Shown in pieces: positions 56,019-64,000 of a stretch of 64,000 nt of DNA. This stretch comes from Planctomycetota bacterium. GTDB lineage: Bacteria; Planctomycetota; Phycisphaerae; UBA1845. Under the pieces are notes generated by a model. It saw only the letters and a program-made list of their open reading frames with translations, was not told the origin of the DNA and did no database searches. The stretch spans positions 95,144 through 159,143 of the forward strand of contig JAKQDH010000066.1 in the NCBI GenBank assembly GCA_029558835.1, read 5' to 3'. The number at the start of each line of letters is the position of its first letter. The stretch's first letter is position 1. The position numbers and the translations under genes are program-made.

Positions 56019-56530
56019 CGGGGCTGGACAACGGGCAGGTCGCAGGAGTCAGGATTGGCGCTCAGTTGGGCATCCCGGGATTCGACTCGCCGCCGCTTGT
56101 TCGGGCACGCTCCTGCATTGACCGAGCGACTTGCCGCCTCTGGAAGACTCTGCTGATCGAGAACTCTGCTGGCTCCGGAAGGGCCTAAGTTGTCAGCCAG
56201 GGGTGGCAACCCCTGGGAGGCGACCGGGTCTCCCCGTCGGAAGCCCCGGCACGCGCGACAGGCCGGGTGACAGCATCATGGCATCTGCCTCGCCCTGCCG
56301 CCCCTCTGGGGCTGGTAGGTGGTTTCCGTCGCTGCGAGGTACCAGGGGCTCGCGCCCCTGGCCACGTACTTGCGCCCCCTTCGGGGGCGTCCGCAGGCAA
56401 CCACGGAAAGCCCGGCATGCGTCCCGCAGGGGCTCCCGCGGTATCCTCGGTATGCCACACGGCAGGCAAGTGCCTGATGCACCCGGTTTGCCCATTCGCT
56501 ATTCTTAATTCGTACTTCTGAATTCTGAAT
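56019..56530. other. Gene-free gap with palindromes
   Basis: No gene supported. Positions 56341-56360 form a palindrome, CCAGGGGC-TCGC-GCCCCTGG, followed by GCGCCCCCTTCGGGGGCG near 56377-56392 and GCGTCCCGCAGGGGCTCCCGCGG. Several of these GC hairpins are placed between the convergent AsmA-like and ileS genes and may help terminate both. Confidence 0.55.
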
Positions 56531-59500
56531 TCAGGCTCCTGCCTTCGTCAGCGCAATCGCCACCGGCTCCCCGTCCAGCTCGATATCCACCTGAGCCGCC
56601 CCGGAGTCCAGCGCCGCGGTGCGCAGCTCGACGGCCAGGGTCTCGGCCTGGATGTACGGCCCGCACTGTTGCAGGGCCGCCTGCACGGCGGCGGAGTCGG
56701 AGACAACGCTCAGGCGAATGCGGTCCTCGATGTTCAGGCCGGCGTCCTTGCGCAGGTTCTGCACGTTGCGCACAATGTCGCGGGCAACGCCCTCGTTGCG
56801 CAGCTCCGGCGTGATCCGCTTGTCGAGCAGCACGAACGTCTGCTCGTCGGCGGCACCGGCCCAGTTCTCGTCATAGCTGCGCGTGACGGAGAAGTCGTCC
56901 GGCTCGAGTTGAACGGTAGCCCCCTCGAGCAGGATCGTGATGCCCTCGCCGCGGGCGAGGGCGGCCTCGACGGCATACCCGTCAAGCTGCGCGAGGGCCG
57001 CGCGCACGGCGGCCGCCTGCCGCCCGAACTTGGGGCCCAGCACTTTCATGTTGGGCGCCACCGACACCTGCATCAGCTCCCGCGCGGCTTCCCGCACCGT
57101 GACCTTCTTGACGTTGAGTTCCTCCAGGAGATGGTCCTGGAAGCGCTCGAGCGCCTCGCGCTCGCGGACATCACCGGGGACCACGATCATCTCCGCCAGC
57201 GGCTGGCGAACCTTCAGCTTGGCGGTCGTCCGCACCGAACGGCCCAGCGAGACCACCCGCAACAGGGCGGCCACGCGCTCGGAGAGGTCGTGGTCGATCC
57301 GGGTCTCGTCCGGCTCCGGATACGGACAGAGGTGCATGCTCTCCGGTGCGTCGGCAAGCTGCCGGGCCACCAGGTTCTGGTAGATACTCTCCGTAACAAA
57401 CGGAATCAGCGGGCCCATCACGCGGACCAGCGTGGTGAGCACCTCGTAGAGGGTCTGGTAGGCGGCGAGTTTGTCGACATCATCACGACGGGCGCCGCGC
57501 CAGAAGCGCCGCCGGTTCCGCCGCACGTACCAACTGCTCAGGTCATCGAGGAACTTCTCCAGCCGATGGCAAACGGGCGGCAGGTCGTACTTCTCGATGT
57601 GCTCCCGGGCGTGCCGGATCACCAGTTGCAGGTCGGACAGAATCCAGCGGTCGATGTCCTGCCGCTGCGGCAGCGGAACGAGCGGGGTATTCGGGTCGAA
57701 GTTGTCCAGGCGGGCGTAGTTGCAGAAGAAGGCGTAGGTGTTCCACAGCGGCAGCAGCACGCGGCGGCGGATTTCGTCGGCCGGCGTCGAGGTCACCTTG
57801 CAGAGGGGCTCGCCCGATACCGTTTCCGTGATGCGCAGGCCGTCCGGTCCCTCGATGGTGACCGGCTCGTCCGGGTGCCGCAGGCCGAACGGCAGATCGA
57901 CCGTCGGCGGCTGGGCGCAGTACATCCAGCGCATGGTGTCCACGCCGAGCTGTTCGGCCGCCTCCTCGAACCAGATCGCGGTCCCGTCCGACTTGTGCAT
58001 CGTCCGCCGCTGCTCGTCGAGCACCAGGGCGTGCCCCAAGAGGGTCTTAAACGGCGGGCGCTTGCGCTCCTTGCCCAGTTCCATCATGGTGCTCATGGCG
58101 AGGATGGAATAGAACCAGTTGCGGAACTGGCCGGGGAAGCATTCGGTGATCAGGTCGGCCGGGATCCACTTCTCCCAGTATGCCCGGTCGGTGGAATAGC
58201 GCACCGTCGAGTAGGCCACGATGCCGGCGTCCAGCCAGGGGTTGCCGACGTCGGGAATGCGCTCGACGAGCGCGCCGCACTTGGCACAGCGGATCTTGAT
58301 GGCATCGACGTACGGCCGATGCGGCGAGTGGCCGTCGAACTCCTTCCACCCCTCGACGGCCCGGGCCTGCAACTCGTCGCGCCCGCCGAGCACATCGAAA
58401 TGCCCGCACTTACGGCATTCCCAGATCGGCAGCGCCAGGCCCCAGTAGCGCTTCTTGGAGATCATCCAGTCGCGCATGGTGGAGAGCCAGTCCAGCTCGC
58501 GCTCCAGCCCGCGCATGGAGGCCGGCAGCCAGTTGACCTGGCGCGCCATTTCCTTGATCTCGTCGCGCCACTGCATGGAGATGTACCACTCGTCCACCAG
58601 GCGGAAGATGAGTTCGTCCCCCGTGCGCCAGCAGTGCGGATAGACGTGCGGATACTCCTCGGTGGCAACCAGCAAGCGCTTCTCCCGCAGGTCCGCGATG
58701 ATCGCCTGGGCGGTCGCCCGGTCGCTGGCCCGCATGCCGGTGAACTTGCCGAAGCCTGGGATGAAGCGTCCCTCCTCGTCAAGCGGGGCAATGGCGACCA
58801 CACGGTGCTCCTGCCCCCAGACGTGGTCGACGTCGCCGCAGCCCGGGGCGGAGTGGACGATGCCGGTGCCCTCCCCCGCCACCACGTACGCACTGCCCTT
58901 GGAGTCCTTGCCGGGGTCGAATACGCGGTGCCCGACCGCGCCGCTCGGCCAGTCCCGCTGGTCGGCGGGGATCAGGTCCATCGGCTGGGCGAAGCCGCCG
59001 GGGTGCTGCTGGGCCGGCAACTCGTCGAACGGCCCGTCGTAGGTCCAGCCGATCAGCGCCGAGCCGCTGACGGTCCCCTCGACGCTGTAGCCCCCCTGCT
59101 CCTGGAAGATCTGGTGGATGGTGCGCAGCTTGGGCAGGCCCTTCGGCCAGGGCTGCGCGCCAAAACCCTCCTTGTACTCCCGCTCGAGCCGCTGGTAATT
59201 GAGGTTCTCGGCGGCCAGGTAGTACAACGCCCCGTCCTTCTTGGCCCGCAGCTTGAGGTACTCCAGGTCCGCGCTGACGGCCGCCCCGGTGTTGGAGGTC
59301 AGTGTCCACGGCGTCGTGGTCCAGATGAGCAGGTACTCGTTCGACCGTCCCCGCAGGGGAAACCGCACGAAGACGGACGTGTGGGTCACCAGCCGGCGAC
59401 CGTCGGCAATCTCCATGTGCGAGTAGGCACACCCCGCCCGCCCGGACCAGGGCATCACGTCCGTGCCTTTGTAGAGGTAGCCGAGGTCGTGGCACTTCTT

Positions 59501-59992
59501 GAGGAAGGCCCAGATGGTGTAGTTGTTCTCGTCCGACATCGTGTAGTACGAATCGTTCCAGTCCATCCAGTAGCCCAGGCGTTTGGACTGCTCGCTCTGG
59601 ATGGCCGCGTACTTCGCGACCCGGCGTTTGCACTCCTCGGTGAAGTTGGCGAGGCCGTACTCCTCGATGGCGGCCTTGGTCTGGAACCCATGCTCTTTCT
59701 CGACCTCGACCTCCACCCAGAGACCCTGGCAGTCGAAGCCGTTCTGGTAACGCAGGTCGTGGCCGGTACCGGCAAAGTAGCGGCAGAAGACGTCCTTGTA
59801 GGTCCGCCCCCAGGCGTGGTGGACACCCATCGGGTTATTGGCCGTAATGGGCCCGTCCAGGAAGGACCACGGTGGCCGGCCCGTGTTCTGCGCCCGGAGC
59901 CTCTCGAACGCCCGAACCTCGTCCCAGAAACGCAGGATGGCGCGCTCCAGAGCCGGGAAATCAACCTTGGGATCAACTTTCTCGAACGCCAT
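56531..59992 (-). CDS. ileS: Isoleucine--tRNA ligase
   Basis: Class I synthetase charging tRNA-Ile, 1,153 residues. The HIGH-type motif reads PMGVHHAWG (residues 54-62) and the KMSKS-type motif TMHKSDG (around 664-670), a variant form seen in one bacterial IleRS subgroup. The editing domain (CP1) includes TTTPWTLTSNTGAAV and the late block GTGIVHSAPGCGD. Zinc-type Cys pairs occur in ECRKCG and IRCAKCG. The C-terminal anticodon-binding half includes WILSDLQLVIRHAREHIEKY-like helices and DLSSWYVRRNRRRFWRG. AGAGGA upstream of the ATG at 59992 fixes the start; an earlier ATG at 60025 has none. No T-box leader was recognised. Confidence 0.96.
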   Translation of the reverse strand: MAFEKVDPKVDFPALERAILRFWDEVRAFERLRAQNTGRPPWSFLDGPITANNPMGVHHAWGRTYKDVFCRYFAGTGHDLRYQNGFDCQGLWVEVEVEKEHGFQTKAAIEEYGLANFTEECKRRVAKYAAIQSEQSKRLGYWMDWNDSYYTMSDENNYTIWAFLKKCHDLGYLYKGTDVMPWSGRAGCAYSHMEIADGRRLVTHTSVFVRFPLRGRSNEYLLIWTTTPWTLTSNTGAAVSADLEYLKLRAKKDGALYYLAAENLNYQRLEREYKEGFGAQPWPKGLPKLRTIHQIFQEQGGYSVEGTVSGSALIGWTYDGPFDELPAQQHPGGFAQPMDLIPADQRDWPSGAVGHRVFDPGKDSKGSAYVVAGEGTGIVHSAPGCGDVDHVWGQEHRVVAIAPLDEEGRFIPGFGKFTGMRASDRATAQAIIADLREKRLLVATEEYPHVYPHCWRTGDELIFRLVDEWYISMQWRDEIKEMARQVNWLPASMRGLERELDWLSTMRDWMISKKRYWGLALPIWECRKCGHFDVLGGRDELQARAVEGWKEFDGHSPHRPYVDAIKIRCAKCGALVERIPDVGNPWLDAGIVAYSTVRYSTDRAYWEKWIPADLITECFPGQFRNWFYSILAMSTMMELGKERKRPPFKTLLGHALVLDEQRRTMHKSDGTAIWFEEAAEQLGVDTMRWMYCAQPPTVDLPFGLRHPDEPVTIEGPDGLRITETVSGEPLCKVTSTPADEIRRRVLLPLWNTYAFFCNYARLDNFDPNTPLVPLPQRQDIDRWILSDLQLVIRHAREHIEKYDLPPVCHRLEKFLDDLSSWYVRRNRRRFWRGARRDDVDKLAAYQTLYEVLTTLVRVMGPLIPFVTESIYQNLVARQLADAPESMHLCPYPEPDETRIDHDLSERVAALLRVVSLGRSVRTTAKLKVRQPLAEMIVVPGDVREREALERFQDHLLEELNVKKVTVREAARELMQVSVAPNMKVLGPKFGRQAAAVRAALAQLDGYAVEAALARGEGITILLEGATVQLEPDDFSVTRSYDENWAGAADEQTFVLLDKRITPELRNEGVARDIVRNVQNLRKDAGLNIEDRIRLSVVSDSAAVQAALQQCGPYIQAETLAVELRTAALDSGAAQVDIELDGEPVAIALTKAGA

Positions 59993-61110
59993 CGGGTCCT
60001 CTCCGAGGCCCACGATCCGACTCACCCACCGCCGAGCGGGTTCCCATAAAACGGGCTCGGCCGCCGGAGCAATCGGGCCGGGGGCCCGCCTTTCTCACCT
60101 GCGCGAACAGCACACTATATAGCGGCTGCCTGACGGCGTGAACTGCACGAACCACCCAGCGCCGGGGGCACGCCGACCGCCAGGTGGGTTCCTCAAGAAA
60201 GACCTGGCTGCGGACGATACGCCCAGCAGGCTGATTGGTCTCCACCAACCGTGGTGGCAGCCTTAAGCAAGGGAATCCAGGTTACGGCGAGCCTGGGTTC
60301 CCTTGTGCTTTGCGCGGGCCGCACAGGGCGAGGGGCGCCAGCCCCCTGCCGCTCGTCGTCCGCCCCTTCCTGCCCCCTACCCTCCGCCACCGGCCACAAC
60401 GCGTGCCGGAACGGCCTGACCTCGGAGGGGTCCCGGCCGCTAACCCTGCCCCCCGACGGCACGCGTCCTCAACGCCCCCCCCCACGCGCGCCCCCCTGCG
60501 GTCGAATCGGCGACAGCCGAGTAGGACACCCAAGGCACCGATCGACGCTCCGCGGTCACGGCCGGCTTCCCAGTATGCCGTGCGGACCATGGGCCACCTT
60601 ATGAACGCCAACGCCGCCCACACGGGACGGGATGGCCGGGCCAGACAGCACCACACCTTGGTAAGACCGGCAAGGAGGCCACGGTGGCCCTGCCGCCATG
60701 CCTCTCGCGGGCCCGACAGCCACGGGCCCCGGCGACATGCCGGCGCCCGCTCATGGCCGGCTTGGGCATTCCCCCCGGGGCCGAGTTCTGGGCATGCCCC
60801 CCAGTTTCCCGTTTCCGGGGTTCCAATCAGGGGTTCGCAGCGGGCGGCACGTGTCCCCCCTGGCGCGGCCGGCGCGATCGGCCGAGGACATGCCACCTCC
60901 GAAGGCGGAAAACTCGCTCGGCGGTCTTCACGCTTGAGCGGGCAGGGGTGGGACAGTAAACTGGGTTGTTGTAGAGGCGGCGTTGGGGGAACGTACGCCC
61001 GGGCGATCCCTTGGCTGTGGGCCAGGGCGGCTCCCGGCGGTGCTCGTCTGCCCACCTGGTACGACTTCCAACCTCGACAGACTCGAGGGGCCTAATTCAG
61101 AGGTGCAACA
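59993..61110. other. Long gene-free region between ileS and the subtilisin-like gene
   Basis: No protein gene is supported over 1.1 kb. It holds a hairpin at 60269-60304, a C-rich tract near 60470-60500, and at about 60730-60900 GGCATGCC- and GGGCATTCCCC-type segments faintly resembling the GGGTGGCATGG family. The promoters of both divergent genes should lie here but none could be placed with confidence. Confidence 0.55.
60269..60304. terminator. Strong hairpin, terminator-like
   Basis: AAGGGAATCCAGG at 60269-60281 pairs with CCTGGGTTCCCTT at 60292-60304 (13 pairs, one T-G) with a ten-base loop. It is not followed by a long T-tract on either strand, and no gene ends nearby, so the role is unclear; it could also be a structured repeat. 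Confidence 0.35.
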
Positions 61111-64000
61111 ATGGGAAGAGGTACGTGCAGCGTAGCGTTCGTGTTAGCGTTGCTGTTGGTGGTGCCGGCACCCAGCGGGCTGAAGGCGTGGGCCGCTGGC
61201 GACGCGGCGGGCTTGGCCGTGAACTCGCGGGACGGGCTGACCACCCTGAGCCTCGGGGGGCTGGACCCGTTCCACCGGACCGACCGGTCAGTGGTCGATG
61301 CGCGAACGGTTGACGTGCCCGGCACGCCGGTGCTCCTGCTCCTGTGGCACGAGGTGGCGGCCGACGGGACCGTGGTTCCGTGCTACGCCATCAGCCTCGA
61401 CGGCGCACGGGTGGATGTGGTCCGGGAGACTTCATATGAGCTGAAGCTGCGCTATGCGGACTTCGACCCGCTGGCCGGTTCGCCGGAGGTGGAGCCGTCG
61501 TTGGCGTCGGCCTCGGACACCGGCCTGTACCTGGTGCAGTTCGTGACCCAACCCCTGGAGGAGTTCCGCGCGGCCATCACCCGGTCGGGCGGGACGGTGT
61601 ACCACTTCGTGGCCAACCATGCCCACATCGTGAAGATGACGTCGGCGGTGCGCGAGGAGGTGGCCGCCCTGCCGTTCGTGCGTGCCATCGAGCCTCTGCA
61701 CCCGGCCTATCGCCTGGAGGAGGTGCTGCGCGCCGACCGCACCGAGGTCCGGGAGCACTTCCCGCACCAGCGTTACAACATCATGGTGCTGGAGGACGGC
61801 CGCACTCAGAAGGATTTGGTGGCCAAGCGCATCGAGGGCATGGGCGGGGTCGTGGACTCACCTGACTTCGGGAAGTTCCTGCTCGTCGCGACGCTCACGC
61901 CCGAGCAGCTCTACGAGGTCGTGCGGTGGGACGAGGTGCTGTTCGTGGATCGCTGGAGCCCGATGGCACCCGACATGAACAACGCCCGTACGTTCGGCGG
62001 GGCGGACTACATCGAGTCCGTGGCGGGGTTCACCGGGCAGGGCGTCCGCGGAGAGGTCTTCGACACGGGGTTCAACACCGCCCATGTGGACTTCCAGTCC
62101 CGCCCGCTCCTTCAGCATACGACGATGACTTCGGACTCCCACGGCGCTTCGACTTCGGGGATCGTCTTCGGTGATGGGACGGGCAATGCCAACGCCCGCG
62201 GCATGCTGCCCAGCGGGCAGGGCATCGCGGCCGTGTACACCGTGCCGGGCCTCACCGGCCCCAGTCGCTACACCCACACGGCCGAGTTGCTCGGTCCGCC
62301 CTACTACGCCGTGTTCCAGACCTCCAGCGTCGGCAGCGATCGTGTTACCCAGTACACCACCCTCTCCGCGGACCACGACGCCTTGCTGTTCGACCTCGAC
62401 CTGACGCACACCCAGTCGCAGAGCAACGCCGGTGACCAGATGTCCCGGCCGCAGGCCTGGGCCAAGAACGTGATCTCCGGTGGCGCGGCGTACCACTACG
62501 ACACACTCTCGCCGACCGACGACCACTGGGGCGGCGGGGCGAGCATCGGCCCGGCGACCGACAATCGCGTCAAGCCGGACCTGTGCGCATACTACGATGA
62601 CACCCTGACCACGACGACCGGGAGTCCCACTGCGTATACCACCACGTTCGGAGGCACCAGCGGTGCCACCCCCATCATCGCCGGGCACGTCGGCCTGTTC
62701 TTCCAGATGTGGTCGGAGGGTATCTTCGGCAACGAGGTCATTCCCGGCGGAACCGTCTTCGAGAACCGCTCGCACATGACGACCGCCAAGGCCGCCCTTA
62801 TCAATACCGCCCGCCAGTACGACTGGCTCGCCGGCGGCCCCAATGCCGACATCACCCGCTACAAGCAGGGTTGGGGCTGGCCCGACGTCCATTACCTCTA
62901 CGACATGCGCGAGAAGATCGGCATCATCGACGAGACGGAGCTCCTCCAGAACCTCCAGAGCGTCGAGTTTGCCGCCTACGTGGAGCCCGGTGAGCCCGCC
63001 CTCAAGGCCACCATGACCTACGCGGACCCGGCCGGTGTGCCCAACTCATCGCAACACCGCATCAATGACTTAACGTTGCGAGTGACGTCGCCGTCCGGCA
63101 CCATCTACTGGGGCAACAACGGCCTGATAACGGCCCTCTGGTCCACCCCCGGCGGCTCGCCCAACACCATCGACACCGTCGAGAATGTTTTCATCCAGAA
63201 CCCCCAGGCCGGCGTGTGGACGATCCAGGTCATCGCCAGTGAGATCAACCAGGACGGCCACGTGGAGAGTCCCGAACTCGACGCCGACTTCGCCCTCGTG
63301 GTCACCGGCGCCTTCGTCGCCAACTGCACTTCGCAGGGTCGCATCAACCTCGGCAGGGCACGGTACGCGTGCAGCGACACCGTCAACGTCCGCGTGGTCG
63401 ATTGCGATCTGAACACGGACGACCAAGTGATCGAAACCACCACGGTCACCATCACGTCCGATACGGAACCAGCCGGGGAGATCATGTTGCTCACCGAAAC
63501 CGCCCCCGCTTCCGCGGACTTCCGCGGGACCATCGAGCTCAGCACGGTCAACGCCGCGGGCGTGCTTCAGGTCGGCGAAGGCGACGAAGTAACGGCCATC
63601 TACATCGACGCCGATGATGGGCAGGGCAACTACAACGTCGAGGTCACCGCCACGGGCGCCGTGGACTGCACGCCACCGATCATCGGCAACGTGCAGACCA
63701 TCAACATCGAGCCCCACGCCGCCACGGTTACGTTCACTACCGATGAGGACGCCGGCGGAACCGTGCATTACGGGCTGAGCTGCTCCAACCTGAACCTGTC
63801 AGCCCAGGGGATGGGCTTCAACACCGCCCACGCGATCACCTTGGGCGGCCTCAATGAGAACGCCACCTACTACTTCAGCGTCGAGGCGGAGGATGAGGCC
63901 GGCAACAGTGTCGTCGATGACAACGGCGGCTACTGTTACAACTTCGCCACCCCGGACATCCCCAACTTCTTCACCGAACTCTTTGGCAGCGGCACCAACG
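61111..64000 (+). CDS. Subtilisin-like (S8) secreted serine protease, partial
   Basis: Runs off the right edge after 963 codons. A signal peptide (VAFVLALLLVVPAPSGLKAWA) opens the protein, then a long propeptide-like part. The catalytic triad is visible as Asp318 (EVFDTGFNTAHVDF), His344 (DSHGASTSGIVFG) and Ser517 (FGGTSGATPIIAGHVGL). Spacing from Asp to His is compact and the Ser motif GTSGATP follows the family's GTSMATP with Gly for Met. Beyond residue 600 come strand-rich P/homoB-like sequence and, near the edge, a fibronectin-like or purple-phosphatase-N-like domain (ATVTFTTDEDAGGTVHYGLS, ENATYYFSVEAEDEAGN). GAGGT lies six bases upstream. It is probably extracellular, and more repeats or a C-terminal tag may follow outside the window. 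Confidence 0.88.
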   Translation, partial: MGRGTCSVAFVLALLLVVPAPSGLKAWAAGDAAGLAVNSRDGLTTLSLGGLDPFHRTDRSVVDARTVDVPGTPVLLLLWHEVAADGTVVPCYAISLDGARVDVVRETSYELKLRYADFDPLAGSPEVEPSLASASDTGLYLVQFVTQPLEEFRAAITRSGGTVYHFVANHAHIVKMTSAVREEVAALPFVRAIEPLHPAYRLEEVLRADRTEVREHFPHQRYNIMVLEDGRTQKDLVAKRIEGMGGVVDSPDFGKFLLVATLTPEQLYEVVRWDEVLFVDRWSPMAPDMNNARTFGGADYIESVAGFTGQGVRGEVFDTGFNTAHVDFQSRPLLQHTTMTSDSHGASTSGIVFGDGTGNANARGMLPSGQGIAAVYTVPGLTGPSRYTHTAELLGPPYYAVFQTSSVGSDRVTQYTTLSADHDALLFDLDLTHTQSQSNAGDQMSRPQAWAKNVISGGAAYHYDTLSPTDDHWGGGASIGPATDNRVKPDLCAYYDDTLTTTTGSPTAYTTTFGGTSGATPIIAGHVGLFFQMWSEGIFGNEVIPGGTVFENRSHMTTAKAALINTARQYDWLAGGPNADITRYKQGWGWPDVHYLYDMREKIGIIDETELLQNLQSVEFAAYVEPGEPALKATMTYADPAGVPNSSQHRINDLTLRVTSPSGTIYWGNNGLITALWSTPGGSPNTIDTVENVFIQNPQAGVWTIQVIASEINQDGHVESPELDADFALVVTGAFVANCTSQGRINLGRARYACSDTVNVRVVDCDLNTDDQVIETTTVTITSDTEPAGEIMLLTETAPASADFRGTIELSTVNAAGVLQVGEGDEVTAIYIDADDGQGNYNVEVTATGAVDCTPPIIGNVQTINIEPHAATVTFTTDEDAGGTVHYGLSCSNLNLSAQGMGFNTAHAITLGGLNENATYYFSVEAEDEAGNSVVDDNGGYCYNFATPDIPNFFTELFGSGTN

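Noticed and set aside
56669..60049. Antisense open frame of about 1,126 codons opposite ileS
   Set aside because: The ileS strand carries all synthetase motifs; the antisense product has no domain and biased composition.

Overview
The window is 64 kb of GC-rich DNA from a Gram-negative bacterium, most likely a planctomycete, possibly near Phycisphaerae. The evidence is indirect. There is a lipid A pathway gene (lpxB). Several large secreted proteins carry PKD repeats, dockerin-like calcium loops and a Cys-containing C-terminal membrane tag. SecA is oversized with extra insertions, phosphofructokinase is of the PPi type, and many short palindromic repeats fill the spaces between genes. No rRNA or taxonomic marker was searched, so the placement is inference.

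Layout. 0-5.3 kb: PPi-dependent phosphofructokinase (minus strand), then a run of secreted, probably surface proteins on the plus strand; one is split by an in-frame TGA, one carries dockerin-like repeats. 5.3-18.6 kb: housekeeping genes separated by repeats (NIF3 remnant, WalJ-like metallo-hydrolase, GT39 membrane glycosyltransferase, biotin ligase, polytopic membrane protein, type II pseudopilin, tRNA-Ile, VOC protein, isoprenylcysteine methyltransferase-like protein, LRR protein, Tat-exported glycosylasparaginase, DNA-alkyl methyltransferase, ComF). 18.7-23.6 kb: an RND efflux pair. 24.4-28.9 kb: sulfotransferase and the classic rpsB-tsf-pyrH-frr translation operon (minus strand). 29.3-41.4 kb: lpxB, a tagged secreted protein, a four-gene 2-oxoacid:ferredoxin oxidoreductase operon, two tandem GNAT paralogues of equal length, an atypical sigma factor, a helix-hairpin-helix protein and a GH10-like protein lacking both catalytic glutamates. 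42.7-64 kb: a 2,202-residue M6-like/PKD secreted protein, a small membrane protein, secA, an AsmA-like protein, ileS (minus strand) and a subtilisin-like protease running off the right edge.

Several parts form functional sets: translation (rpsB, tsf, frr, ileS, tRNA-Ile), export (secA, Tat substrate, pseudopilin) and an extracellular protein repertoire. The most striking non-coding property is the load of dispersed palindromic elements of at least five kinds. They occur between genes, inside operons that are normally compact (rpsB-tsf, korB-korC), in the leader of a secreted protein, and in frame inside a glycosyltransferase gene. I found no CRISPR array, prophage or autonomous transposase. 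No clearly new multi-gene system stands out; the best leads are the repeat families, the possible slip-strand promoter at 1965-1996, the Cys-containing C-terminal tag, the Cys-rich insertion in SecA, the pseudo-GH10 protein and a candidate small RNA at about 23858-23955.
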